A stretch of 64,000 nt of DNA from Novosphingobium flavum. GTDB lineage: Bacteria; Pseudomonadota; Alphaproteobacteria; Sphingomonadales; Sphingomonadaceae. Position 1 is the first letter of the stretch. The number at the start of each line of letters is the position of its first letter. Under the pieces are notes generated by a model. That model had not been told where the DNA came from. It saw only the letters and a list, made by a program, of their open reading frames with translations, and ran no database searches. The stretch is taken from assembly GCF_014230315.1 (NCBI RefSeq), contig NZ_JACLAW010000011.1, positions 62,001 through 126,000 of the forward strand, given 5' to 3'. This document shows, piece after piece, positions 9,356 to 16,679 of this stretch. Made by a program: the position numbers and the translations under genes.

Positions 9356-9823
9356 TCAGGCCTCCACGCTGTCGTTGAGTTCGAGATGATAGGTGATGAC
9401 CTGGGGGGTCTTGTCCGAGCCCGCCCCGGTGCCGGTCTTGGGCGGCGCTTTTACCCATTCCTCGTCGGTCGGCAGGTAGCCGTAAGCGGCGATCACGCAT
9501 TGCTGGAACCTGATCTCGTGCGCCCCGGGGGCCAGCCCGCCGGGCCTTGCGACATGCAGGATCGCCTCGTCGTCGTAGTCCCAGTGTTCCCAGACGCAGC
9601 CCTTGATCTCGTCGAACGAACGCGGCGGCTTGCCGTTGACCTCGAAGGTCTGGACCTCGCGCGGGTAATCCACCCCGTCGACCGTCAGGTAGTAGCCGGT
9701 GTGCAACGAAAGGAACACGCCGCGATAGTTGGCGATGCGCACCGCCAGCGAAAAGCCGACCACCTCGCCATCGACCACATCGTTGCGGAGGCTGTCGGAA
9801 CGGATCAGGTAATTGTCGAACAT
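9356..9823 (-). CDS. C-glycoside deglycosidase beta subunit-like (DUF6379, copy 1)
   Basis: A 155-aa protein with no membrane segment. The sequence MFDNYLIRSDSLRN, followed by IANYRGVFLSL and the later region HWDYDDEAILHVARPGGL, matches the small beta-sandwich subunit (DUF6379) that packs on the TIM-barrel alpha subunit in CarBC/DgpBC C-deglycosidases. The beta subunit helps close the active site over the glycoside. Gene order here is beta then alpha, 3 bases apart. Compared with the 128-aa beta copy at 30634 it carries an extra C-terminal segment containing PPKTGTGAGSDKTPQ; the copy at 41231 has the same extension. Confidence 0.8.
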   Translation of the reverse strand: MFDNYLIRSDSLRNDVVDGEVVGFSLAVRIANYRGVFLSLHTGYYLTVDGVDYPREVQTFEVNGKPPRSFDEIKGCVWEHWDYDDEAILHVARPGGLAPGAHEIRFQQCVIAAYGYLPTDEEWVKAPPKTGTGAGSDKTPQVITYHLELNDSVEA

Positions 9824-9836
9824 CGGTTTCGTCCAA

Positions 9837-11111
9837 TCAAAGTGCGGTTCGGGTCGCGGTAGATTGCTCCTCGCCCGGCGGGAACAGTAAGGTCCAGATG
9901 ACGCTCGTCAGCAGGGCCAGGCCCATCGGCAACAGCCAGAGCGGCGTCCATCCCGCGACGCCGTGGGCCGGGTCTCCGGCCACGAAAGCGCCGTAGATCG
10001 AGCCGGAGAGCGCCGAGCCGATGGCAGCGCCGAAGCCCGAGATCATCAGGATCAGCCAGCCTTGCGCCTGGGCCGCCAGTTCCGGGGTCGCGAGGCGGGC
10101 TATGAACATGGCGGCGATCACGATGAAATAGTCGTTGCAGATGCCGTGCAGGGCCACGCCCACCACCGCCATCGCAGGCATACCTTGAGCCGCCAGGATA
10201 AACAGGGCAAAACGCACCCCCCACATACCCATCCCCAATAGCAGCGCGCGCTTCATGCCGATCCGGACGAGAACCCATGGGATCGTCACGATGAAGGCCA
10301 CTTCCGAGATCTGCCCGAGCGCCAGGACCCCGGCGACATTCGAGATCCCGAGGGCCGCGATATACGGCGAGGCAAAGGTGTTGTAGAAGCCGAGCGAGAT
10401 CGACGTGAGCAAGGTGCAGGCCATCAGCACCGCGAAGCGGCGGTCGCGGAACAGAACCAGCGCCCTGACCCCGACGAGATCACCGAGCGAGATATGCGCC
10501 CCGGCAGAAGGCGGCGGGCTGTAAGGCAGGGTCAGCGAATATACCGCCAAAAGCGCCGCGCTGCCCGCAGCAATGTAGAACACCCCGGTCGAGGCGGAGA
10601 GGCCCAGCCCGCCGACGCAGAGGCCGGCGACGACCCAGCCCAGCGGCCCGAATACCCGGACATAGGGAAACAGCCGCTGGTGGCGGTCAAGCTGGGTCAG
10701 CGCGATCGAATTGACGAGACCGAGCGTCGGCTGGAAAAACGTCATGTGCAGGAAGATCAGGCCAAGAGTCAGGCCGAACTCGCCCGCTTGCAGCGCGGCC
10801 GGAACGGCCCCGATCGCCACGGCGCCCACCGCGTGAAGCAGGGCCATCAGGTTGCGCGGTGCAAGGTAGCGATCACCGATAGCGCCCATGAACAGGGGCG
10901 AGACAATCGCCGCCACCGCACTCAGCAGATAGGCCTTGCCGATGATGCTCTCGCCGCCGTGGGTCGCCAGGACCAGGCCGAGGGTCGCGAACCACGAGCC
11001 GAAGACGATGAATTCAACGAGCATCATCGCGCTCAGCCGCACGGCCATCAACCGCTCGCCGCCCGTCATCGGACCTTCCGACAGCTCCGCAGCCTTGACG
11101 ATAATGTCCAT
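9837..11111 (-). CDS. MFS transporter, nucleoside:H+ symporter (NHS)-like
   Basis: 424 aa from the ATG at 11111, preceded by GGGGAGAG; the longer upstream frame has no hydrophobic or conserved start. About twelve hydrophobic segments and the phrase VRVFGPLGWVVAGL place it near the NupG/XapB-like NHS group of the major facilitator superfamily, whose members import nucleosides and other glycosides with protons. It sits 23 bases after the GMC gene and 13 bases before the beta subunit, so it probably imports the intact C-glycoside across the inner membrane. A colinear but internally deleted copy exists at 41742-42220, and a more distant intact relative at 32134. Confidence 0.83.
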   Translation of the reverse strand: MDIIVKAAELSEGPMTGGERLMAVRLSAMMLVEFIVFGSWFATLGLVLATHGGESIIGKAYLLSAVAAIVSPLFMGAIGDRYLAPRNLMALLHAVGAVAIGAVPAALQAGEFGLTLGLIFLHMTFFQPTLGLVNSIALTQLDRHQRLFPYVRVFGPLGWVVAGLCVGGLGLSASTGVFYIAAGSAALLAVYSLTLPYSPPPSAGAHISLGDLVGVRALVLFRDRRFAVLMACTLLTSISLGFYNTFASPYIAALGISNVAGVLALGQISEVAFIVTIPWVLVRIGMKRALLLGMGMWGVRFALFILAAQGMPAMAVVGVALHGICNDYFIVIAAMFIARLATPELAAQAQGWLILMISGFGAAIGSALSGSIYGAFVAGDPAHGVAGWTPLWLLPMGLALLTSVIWTLLFPPGEEQSTATRTAL

Positions 11112-11134
11112 TCGCGCTCTCCCCGCGGCCCGGC

Positions 11135-12799
11135 TCAGAGTTCCCCAGCCAACAGCTTCCTCGCCGCATACTCGCTGGCCCGGATGGTCAGCGCCATCAG
11201 GGTCAAGGTCGTGCCCGTGCACCCGCTGGTCGGGAAACTGCTGGCGTCAGTCACGAACACGTTGGGCGCATCCCAGCACTGGTTCCACTCGTTGAGCACC
11301 GACGTCGCCGGATCGTTGCCCATTCGCGCGCCCCCGCTTTCATGAATGGCGGCACCGAGCGACATGCTGCTCCGGAAGTTGAGCCGGAACAGCAGGCGGC
11401 TGAACCAGTCTGCGTCGGGGAAGGCGCCTCGTCCTTCTTCCTGGAAGCTTTGCGAAGAGCCGGCGAATTCGATGTCCAGGCCAGCGTTCAAGGCCATTTC
11501 GCGGATACTACGCTCCTGCTCGCGCAGCATGGCCAGTTCGTTGCCACCCATGGCAACGCTGAGATGAGGAATGGGAACACCCCACCGATCCTTGCGACGG
11601 GGATTCAGGGTAATGCGATTGTCGGCCTGGGGCAGCATTTCACCAAAGCCCATGAAGGCATAACGCGCCGGCTTGCCCTCCGGCACGTAGAGCCGCCCGA
11701 CGGTGCCCTGGAACCCGAACCCGCGAATGAACTCGGGGTTTGTGCGGGCCGTCAGGTTGGAGAAGCGCGGAATATAGATTCCGCCCGATGCCCCATAGAA
11801 CGGATCGGGCGGCAAGGGATCGGCCACTTCGCTACCGGTGCGCCCCGGCACGGTGCCCATGATCAGGTTGGGCACCTGATCCATGAAATAGCGGCCGAGA
11901 TTCCCCGAACTGTTGCCCAGTCCAGCCGGATGCTTTCCCCCGGCCGAGTTGAGCAACAGACGAACGGATTCGATCGCCGAGGCGCAGACCATGACCACGC
12001 GGGCCGGTACGACCTCCACCTCGCCGCTGGTACGATCGACGAATTCGACGCCGGTGGCCCGGCCGGTTGCGGGATCGGTCTCGATCCGGCGCACCACCGA
12101 GTCAGACCGTATCGTCAGGCGGCCGGTTTCGAGGGCATCCAGAATAGGCTGAGGCACGCGCTTGATGTTGGGCGGCATGTACCGCCACGACGTAGGCTTG
12201 CGATCCGACCACCGCTGCGTGGTCCTTGCCTTGAAGTCCTGTTCGGCCGCGGTGAGCAGCGATGGGCCAGCAAAGTTGCCATCCGGCAGGTTGGAAATGC
12301 CCTCGGGGCAGCCGCGCACAGCCAGAACCTGCTCGGCCTTGCTGTAATAGGGGGCAAGGTCGGCATAGGAAATCGGCCAGTCCTGACCGTAACCATCCCG
12401 ACTGGCAGCCTTGAAATCGAAATCCGACCAGCGCATCAGCACGCGGCCGAAGGTGTGGAGCCGCCCGCCCAGCTGTTTGCCACGGATCCACAGGAACGGC
12501 TTGCCGCGCGCGGTCGAGTAAGGGTGCTCGCTGTCTTTCACGAAAAGATGGCGCTGTTGCGCCCCGTAAAAGGCCACGCGCGATTGGAGCGGCTGCCCCG
12601 TTACGGCTGCCTTGGCACGGGCCCAGAGCTGGATGCCCTTCTCCTTCGGCCCCGCAAAATTCGTCGGGAAGTCGTCAGGCGTGATGTTCCGACCGGCTTC
12701 CAGCAGCAGGACTTCCAGCCCCCGCTCGGTCAGTTCTTTGGCGGCAAAGCTGCCCGCAGCCCCTGAGCCGACCACGATGATGTCATATTGCTTCGTCAT
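11135..12799 (-). CDS. GMC-family FAD oxidoreductase, possible C-glycoside 3-oxidase (copy 1)
   Basis: A 554-aa GMC-type flavoprotein: Rossmann motif VVGSGAAGSFAA followed by LLLEAG, and the C-terminal catalytic His (about H486) in IHESGGARMG. The position normally occupied by the Asn of an NP motif (as in the paralogue at 25987) is Gly about 529 in CTGTTLT, so the usual His-Asn pair is altered. It is the first gene of the operon that continues with transporter and C-deglycosidase subunits. CarA of Microbacterium, a GMC-type enzyme, oxidises the C3-OH of C-glucosides, and this is the likely role. No signal peptide is seen. The start is uncertain: ATG 12799 has a weak Shine-Dalgarno, with an in-frame alternative at 12829. 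Confidence 0.85.
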   Translation of the reverse strand: MTKQYDIIVVGSGAAGSFAAKELTERGLEVLLLEAGRNITPDDFPTNFAGPKEKGIQLWARAKAAVTGQPLQSRVAFYGAQQRHLFVKDSEHPYSTARGKPFLWIRGKQLGGRLHTFGRVLMRWSDFDFKAASRDGYGQDWPISYADLAPYYSKAEQVLAVRGCPEGISNLPDGNFAGPSLLTAAEQDFKARTTQRWSDRKPTSWRYMPPNIKRVPQPILDALETGRLTIRSDSVVRRIETDPATGRATGVEFVDRTSGEVEVVPARVVMVCASAIESVRLLLNSAGGKHPAGLGNSSGNLGRYFMDQVPNLIMGTVPGRTGSEVADPLPPDPFYGASGGIYIPRFSNLTARTNPEFIRGFGFQGTVGRLYVPEGKPARYAFMGFGEMLPQADNRITLNPRRKDRWGVPIPHLSVAMGGNELAMLREQERSIREMALNAGLDIEFAGSSQSFQEEGRGAFPDADWFSRLLFRLNFRSSMSLGAAIHESGGARMGNDPATSVLNEWNQCWDAPNVFVTDASSFPTSGCTGTTLTLMALTIRASEYAARKLLAGEL

Positions 12800-12870
12800 G
12801 AGCTCAATCACACTGCCTGCCCAGGTCATTCAGCGAGAACCGCCGCCAATGCCGGGATATCCCGAAGAAA

Positions 12871-12906
12871 AATGGCGCTCGCGACAACAGGGCCGCGAGC
12901 GCCATT
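12871..12906 (-). terminator. Rho-independent terminator after TonB receptor
   Basis: A perfect 13-bp stem (AATGGCGCTCGCG and its complement, 10-base loop) is followed on the minus strand by a short T-run. It ends the TonB receptor transcript at 12930 and separates it from the GMC operon, which therefore needs its own promoter or read-through. Confidence 0.8.
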
Positions 12907-12929
12907 CATTTTGCTCGCTAGTCCTACAA

Positions 12930-15125
12930 TCAGAACTTCACGCCGGCCCTCACACCATACTGCGAGGGTTCGGACAGGGTGAAGCCGCCCAGTTCGACCA
13001 CGCCGAGGCGACGCTTGTTCTCGAGGTTGCGACCAAAGGCCTGAATATAGTAGGCGTCACCCGGCGCAAAATAACCAAGCGAGACCTCGGTGCGAGTGTA
13101 TTCCTTCTGATTATAGCGAACGATCGCGCCGCCCGAAGGAATATAGTCGGTGACCTTGTACGAGCTCGAGTACTTGACCGCGACGTTGCCCGAGATCCGC
13201 GCACCGCTTGCAAGCGGGATGTCCTGGTTCAGGGCGACGCGGGCCGAGAACTTCGGTGACACGTCAAGCGGCTGGTCGACAAAGTCGGTGGTGGTATTCC
13301 CCGTCAGGGCGCCCGGGAAGAAATGCCCATACTTAGTGTCGAGCACAGCCACGGAATAGCTGATCCGGGTGTTGCGAGCCGGCTTGATCCAGCCTTCGAG
13401 TTCGGCGCCCGTGACCTTGGCCGGGGCATTGAAGGTGGTCGCACCGCCGAACGGAGAAACAGCGCTGACCTGATGATTCTTGTAGTCATAATGGAACAGG
13501 TTGAGCGAGAAATACAGCCTGCCATCCAGCACGGTGCCCTTAACCCCCGCCTCGTAGTCGGTGATCAGTTCCGGCTGGTAGACGATCGGGTTCGCCGCTG
13601 TGGCGACGCCGTCGTTGAAACCGCCAGCCTTGTAACCGGTTTCGACCTTGGCATAAGCGATCACATCACGCGAGAGATCGCCTTCGATCTGCGCCTTCCA
13701 GGTCAGCTTGCTCGCAGGAGCGCCGCCGCCCGGATAGTAGGCGATGCTGTTGATCGGCTGGCCAACGAAAAGCGACGTGTTGTTGGTGGCGGGCAGTTGG
13801 TTGAGGGGCAACTGAGGCGCGCCGTAGAAAAACGCGGGAGCCTTGCCAATCCGCTCCTTGGTATCATGCGTCCAGCGCAGGCCACCCGTCAGGCGCAGAT
13901 TGTTGGTCAACGAATAGGTCGCGTTGCCGAACCCGGCATAGGTGGTCGCCCGGACGTACTGATCGTAGGCAAACAGCGCGTTGAAGAAACAACACAGGTT
14001 CAGATAGTCCTGGTAAGTCTCATACTCGTGGAAGTAATACGCACCAGCAACCCACTGGAACGGCCCGCCCGCATTCGACGAGAGACGCACTTCCTGAGTG
14101 GTCTGGTCATGACGGTGAAGGCTATATGCGCGGTCCGACTGGCTGGTCAGAGTTGCATCGTTCTTGGTGTTGAGCACGTCGAGCTTCGACTTGCGATAGG
14201 ACCCGACGTAAGTCAGCTTGGCGAAGCCCAGGTCGGAGTTGAGTTCGCCCGAGATCCCGCCGGCCTCGAGGAAATAGTGATTGTCGATCCCCGGCAGGGC
14301 ATACCGCAGCGAGTGATCATCGTTTTGGGCGACAGCGCGCGAGGCGGCGATGAACGCCGGGCCGGCTTCATCCTGCTTGGCATAATCGGCAGTGAGCACG
14401 AAATCGGTTGAAGCGCCAAGATTGAACTTGAGACTGCCGCGCAGGCCGAAGTTATTCTGGTCGTCGAGCGCGCGGGTGCCGTCACGGGTCTTGGTGTAGC
14501 CGTCATGACGGTTGAATGTTCCCGCCAAGCGCAATGCCACGTTTTCCGAAAGCGGTGCGTTGATCGCACCGTTCAGGCGGACGGTATTCCAGTTGCCGTA
14601 TTCGGCCGAGAAATTGCCTTCGAACCGGTCCGTCGGCTGAACCGAGATGACGTTGACCACACCGGCAGTCGCGTTTCGACCATAGAGCGTGCCCTGTGGC
14701 CCGCGCAGAACCTCGACGCGGTCGACGTCGAACATGGCCAGCTGCTGCTCGGCGGGACGGGCGATGTAGACGCCATTGACGTTGAACGCGGTTGCCGGGT
14801 CACCCTTGGGCAGGAAGTCTGCGCTCGAAACGCCGCGGATGGCAAAGCCCGCGACCGAGTTCTCGACGTTGGGCAGAACGTTGGTCAGGTCCTTGGCCTG
14901 CGTAACGCCCTGCGAGGTGAGCTGCGCCCCGGAAACGGCGGAAATCGCGACCGGCGCCTTGCTCAGGGAGTCGTTGCGGCGCAGCGCAGTCACGACGATC
15001 TCGTCGGCCGAGGCCGGGCCGGCCCCTTCGGCCTGACCGGTCGTCGCCTGCGCCATCACCGGCGCGGTCTGTAGCAACGCAATGCCGACGGCGATCACGG
15101 ATGCGCCAAAGCGGAAAGCCTTCAT
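12930..15125 (-). CDS. TonB-dependent outer-membrane receptor (copy 1)
   Basis: 731 aa from the ATG at 15125, with GGGAGGA upstream. It has an N-terminal signal peptide ending near PVMAQA, a plug domain (ADEIVVTALRR, then GPQGTLYGRNATAGVVN) and a long beta-barrel ending in the aromatic residue expected for outer-membrane insertion (RAGVKF). In sphingomonads such receptors import sugars, aromatics and iron chelates using TonB energy. Its position between the GMC operon and a divergent ROK regulator suggests uptake of the glycoside substrate. It has its own terminator downstream. A palindrome and a TTATTGTT element lie 85 and 115 bases upstream of the start. Ligand not determinable. Confidence 0.9.
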   Translation of the reverse strand: MKAFRFGASVIAVGIALLQTAPVMAQATTGQAEGAGPASADEIVVTALRRNDSLSKAPVAISAVSGAQLTSQGVTQAKDLTNVLPNVENSVAGFAIRGVSSADFLPKGDPATAFNVNGVYIARPAEQQLAMFDVDRVEVLRGPQGTLYGRNATAGVVNVISVQPTDRFEGNFSAEYGNWNTVRLNGAINAPLSENVALRLAGTFNRHDGYTKTRDGTRALDDQNNFGLRGSLKFNLGASTDFVLTADYAKQDEAGPAFIAASRAVAQNDDHSLRYALPGIDNHYFLEAGGISGELNSDLGFAKLTYVGSYRKSKLDVLNTKNDATLTSQSDRAYSLHRHDQTTQEVRLSSNAGGPFQWVAGAYYFHEYETYQDYLNLCCFFNALFAYDQYVRATTYAGFGNATYSLTNNLRLTGGLRWTHDTKERIGKAPAFFYGAPQLPLNQLPATNNTSLFVGQPINSIAYYPGGGAPASKLTWKAQIEGDLSRDVIAYAKVETGYKAGGFNDGVATAANPIVYQPELITDYEAGVKGTVLDGRLYFSLNLFHYDYKNHQVSAVSPFGGATTFNAPAKVTGAELEGWIKPARNTRISYSVAVLDTKYGHFFPGALTGNTTTDFVDQPLDVSPKFSARVALNQDIPLASGARISGNVAVKYSSSYKVTDYIPSGGAIVRYNQKEYTRTEVSLGYFAPGDAYYIQAFGRNLENKRRLGVVELGGFTLSEPSQYGVRAGVKF

Positions 15126-15209
15126 ACAATCCTCCCATTTTTCCCGGCCTGGCAGCCGGCGATCGTCGCACGCCCTGAACATGGCTCTCATGTGCGACAG
15201 AGATGACTT

Positions 15210-15225
15210 AAACGTTTTTACGTTT
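15210..15225. promoter_or_regulatory. Perfect inverted repeat upstream of TonB receptor
   Basis: AAACGT-TTTT-ACGTTT, 85 bases upstream of the receptor start and within the divergent promoter region shared with the ROK gene. Its arms resemble LacI-family or similar operator halves. Likely an operator; the binding protein is unknown. Confidence 0.5.
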
Positions 15226-15240
15226 GGATTTGCAATAGCA

Positions 15241-15260
15241 TTATTGTTCGCTTTTTAAAC
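15241..15260. promoter_or_regulatory. TTATTGTT-type element 1 (putative ROK operator)
   Basis: TTATTGTTCG followed by CTTTTTAAAC. It matches elements at 18971, 44165 and 54634 in the TTATT(G/C)TT start, the central C and T-rich portion, or the closing AA. All four lie upstream of minus-strand genes and two lie next to ROK genes. ROK repressors such as Mlc/NagC bind TTATT-containing palindromes, which fits. Confidence 0.45.
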
Positions 15261-15377
15261 CGTATTGCGCTCAATAGCTCATTTGAGCGTGCCGCAGCGC
15301 AGCATTATGACGTACATGCGCCACAAACAGCATAATCAGACCAACATCGCCCCTTTACCATTCGCAATGCGAACATT

Positions 15378-16616
15378 ATGATATATCGCATGGCCACCCC
15401 TCCTCTTCCCACAAAGCGCGGCGCGCGGATCGACCGCGCAACCAACACCAAGGAGATCCTGTCCTTCCTCCGGGCGAGTGGCCCATCAACTCAGGCGGAC
15501 ATCGCACGCGCCACCGGCCTGTCGCGCGCCACGGTCAATCACATCGTCCAGACGCTGCGCGACCAGGGCGCGATTGAATACCAGTGGAAGAACCGGCGGG
15601 AGGCCCTGGTCACCCTCACCTCGACCCGGGATTCGGTGGCCTCGGTGATCGTGCGGGAACACACCGTCCACGCCATCCTGTTCGACTTCACCGCGCAGGA
15701 ACGGTTCGACGTCTACAGCTCCGACTTTCCGGAAATCGACGAACCACAGACCTCCCCCGCCATGGTGCTGGGGATCGTCAATCGCCTTGCGGCCCTCGCA
15801 AAGGCCCGCAACGCGCCGCTGGCCGGGATTGCCCTGGCGATTGAAGGTCCGGTCGAACGCGAATCCGGGGCCATTGCGCCGTGGGCTTGGCATCGCCTGC
15901 CGCACTGGAAACAAGTTAACATCCGCCAGTATATTTCGCGCCACCTGCGCATTCCGCTGGTAATCGACAACGACGCCAATTTCGCCGCGCTGGGGGAATG
16001 GACCTGGGGCGTGGGCCGGGGCTGCAACGACTTCCTGCACATCACCAGTTCGGAGGGCATCGGCGGGGGGATCGTCATCAATGGCAGGATCTATCATGGC
16101 GGCACCGGGCTTGCCGGAGAGATCGGCCACATGGTGATCGAAGATGCCGGCGAACTTTGCTTCTGCGGCAGCCGCGGCTGCCTCACCAGCTTCGCCACCG
16201 AGCGGGCGATCCTCCGGGCATTGGGCAACACGGGCCGGCCGCGCACATCGTTGCGCGAGGTGATCGACGGTGCCCAACACGGCGATGCAGCCTGCCAGCG
16301 CGTCTTGTCCGAAGCCGGCCAACACCTCGGCAAAGCCCTTGCGACAGTGGTCCGCGTGATCGGCCCCAGCGTGATCGCGATCGGCGGGACGCTCGGCTGG
16401 GCCGGAGACATAGTGCTCGACGGCCTGCGCTCTTGCGCCGAGGTGATTAACCTGAGAGCGATCGGCAAGGCGCCGGACATCAAGGTCGCCGAAATCCTCG
16501 AACATGCGACCGAGCTTGGCGGCCTTGCCGCGATCCTGTCTGAACTCGATCTGGGGGCCAGCAGCCTCGTCCCCTGGATGGTAGCGCCCCGCCCCCTCGC
16601 CGCGGCATCTGCCTGA
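15378..16616 (+). CDS. ROK-family transcriptional regulator (copy 1)
   Basis: A 412-aa protein: an N-terminal winged helix-turn-helix (about 22-62, TQADIARATGLSRATVNHIV) and a C-terminal sugar-kinase-like ROK domain. The ROK features are VIDNDAN (about 195-201), the GIGGGI loop, H251 in GEIGHM, and the zinc-type motif CFCGSRGC (C261, C263, C268). ROK repressors of this architecture sense a sugar or sugar derivative. It is divergent from the TonB receptor and GMC operon, which are the probable targets. ATG 15378 is used; ATG 15390 is an alternative and neither has a good ribosome site. A close paralogue at 44365 occupies the same position in module C. Confidence 0.88.
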   Translation: MIYRMATPPLPTKRGARIDRATNTKEILSFLRASGPSTQADIARATGLSRATVNHIVQTLRDQGAIEYQWKNRREALVTLTSTRDSVASVIVREHTVHAILFDFTAQERFDVYSSDFPEIDEPQTSPAMVLGIVNRLAALAKARNAPLAGIALAIEGPVERESGAIAPWAWHRLPHWKQVNIRQYISRHLRIPLVIDNDANFAALGEWTWGVGRGCNDFLHITSSEGIGGGIVINGRIYHGGTGLAGEIGHMVIEDAGELCFCGSRGCLTSFATERAILRALGNTGRPRTSLREVIDGAQHGDAACQRVLSEAGQHLGKALATVVRVIGPSVIAIGGTLGWAGDIVLDGLRSCAEVINLRAIGKAPDIKVAEILEHATELGGLAAILSELDLGASSLVPWMVAPRPLAAASA

Positions 16617-16629
16617 ACGCAAACACAGA

Positions 16630-16659
16630 GCGGCCGTACTCCTTGCAGAGTACGGCCGC
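16630..16659. terminator. Bidirectional terminator hairpin
   Basis: A perfect 12-bp stem (GCGGCCGTACTC and its complement) with a 6-base loop, followed by a T-rich stretch, in the short gap between the convergent ROK gene and TonB receptor 2. Confidence 0.85.
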
Positions 16660-16679
16660 CTATCTCTTTGCTTTTCCGA

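Noticed and set aside
8264..9862. 532-codon plus-strand frame over alpha and beta subunits
   Set aside because: Opposite strand of genes with family motifs; no recognisable domain.
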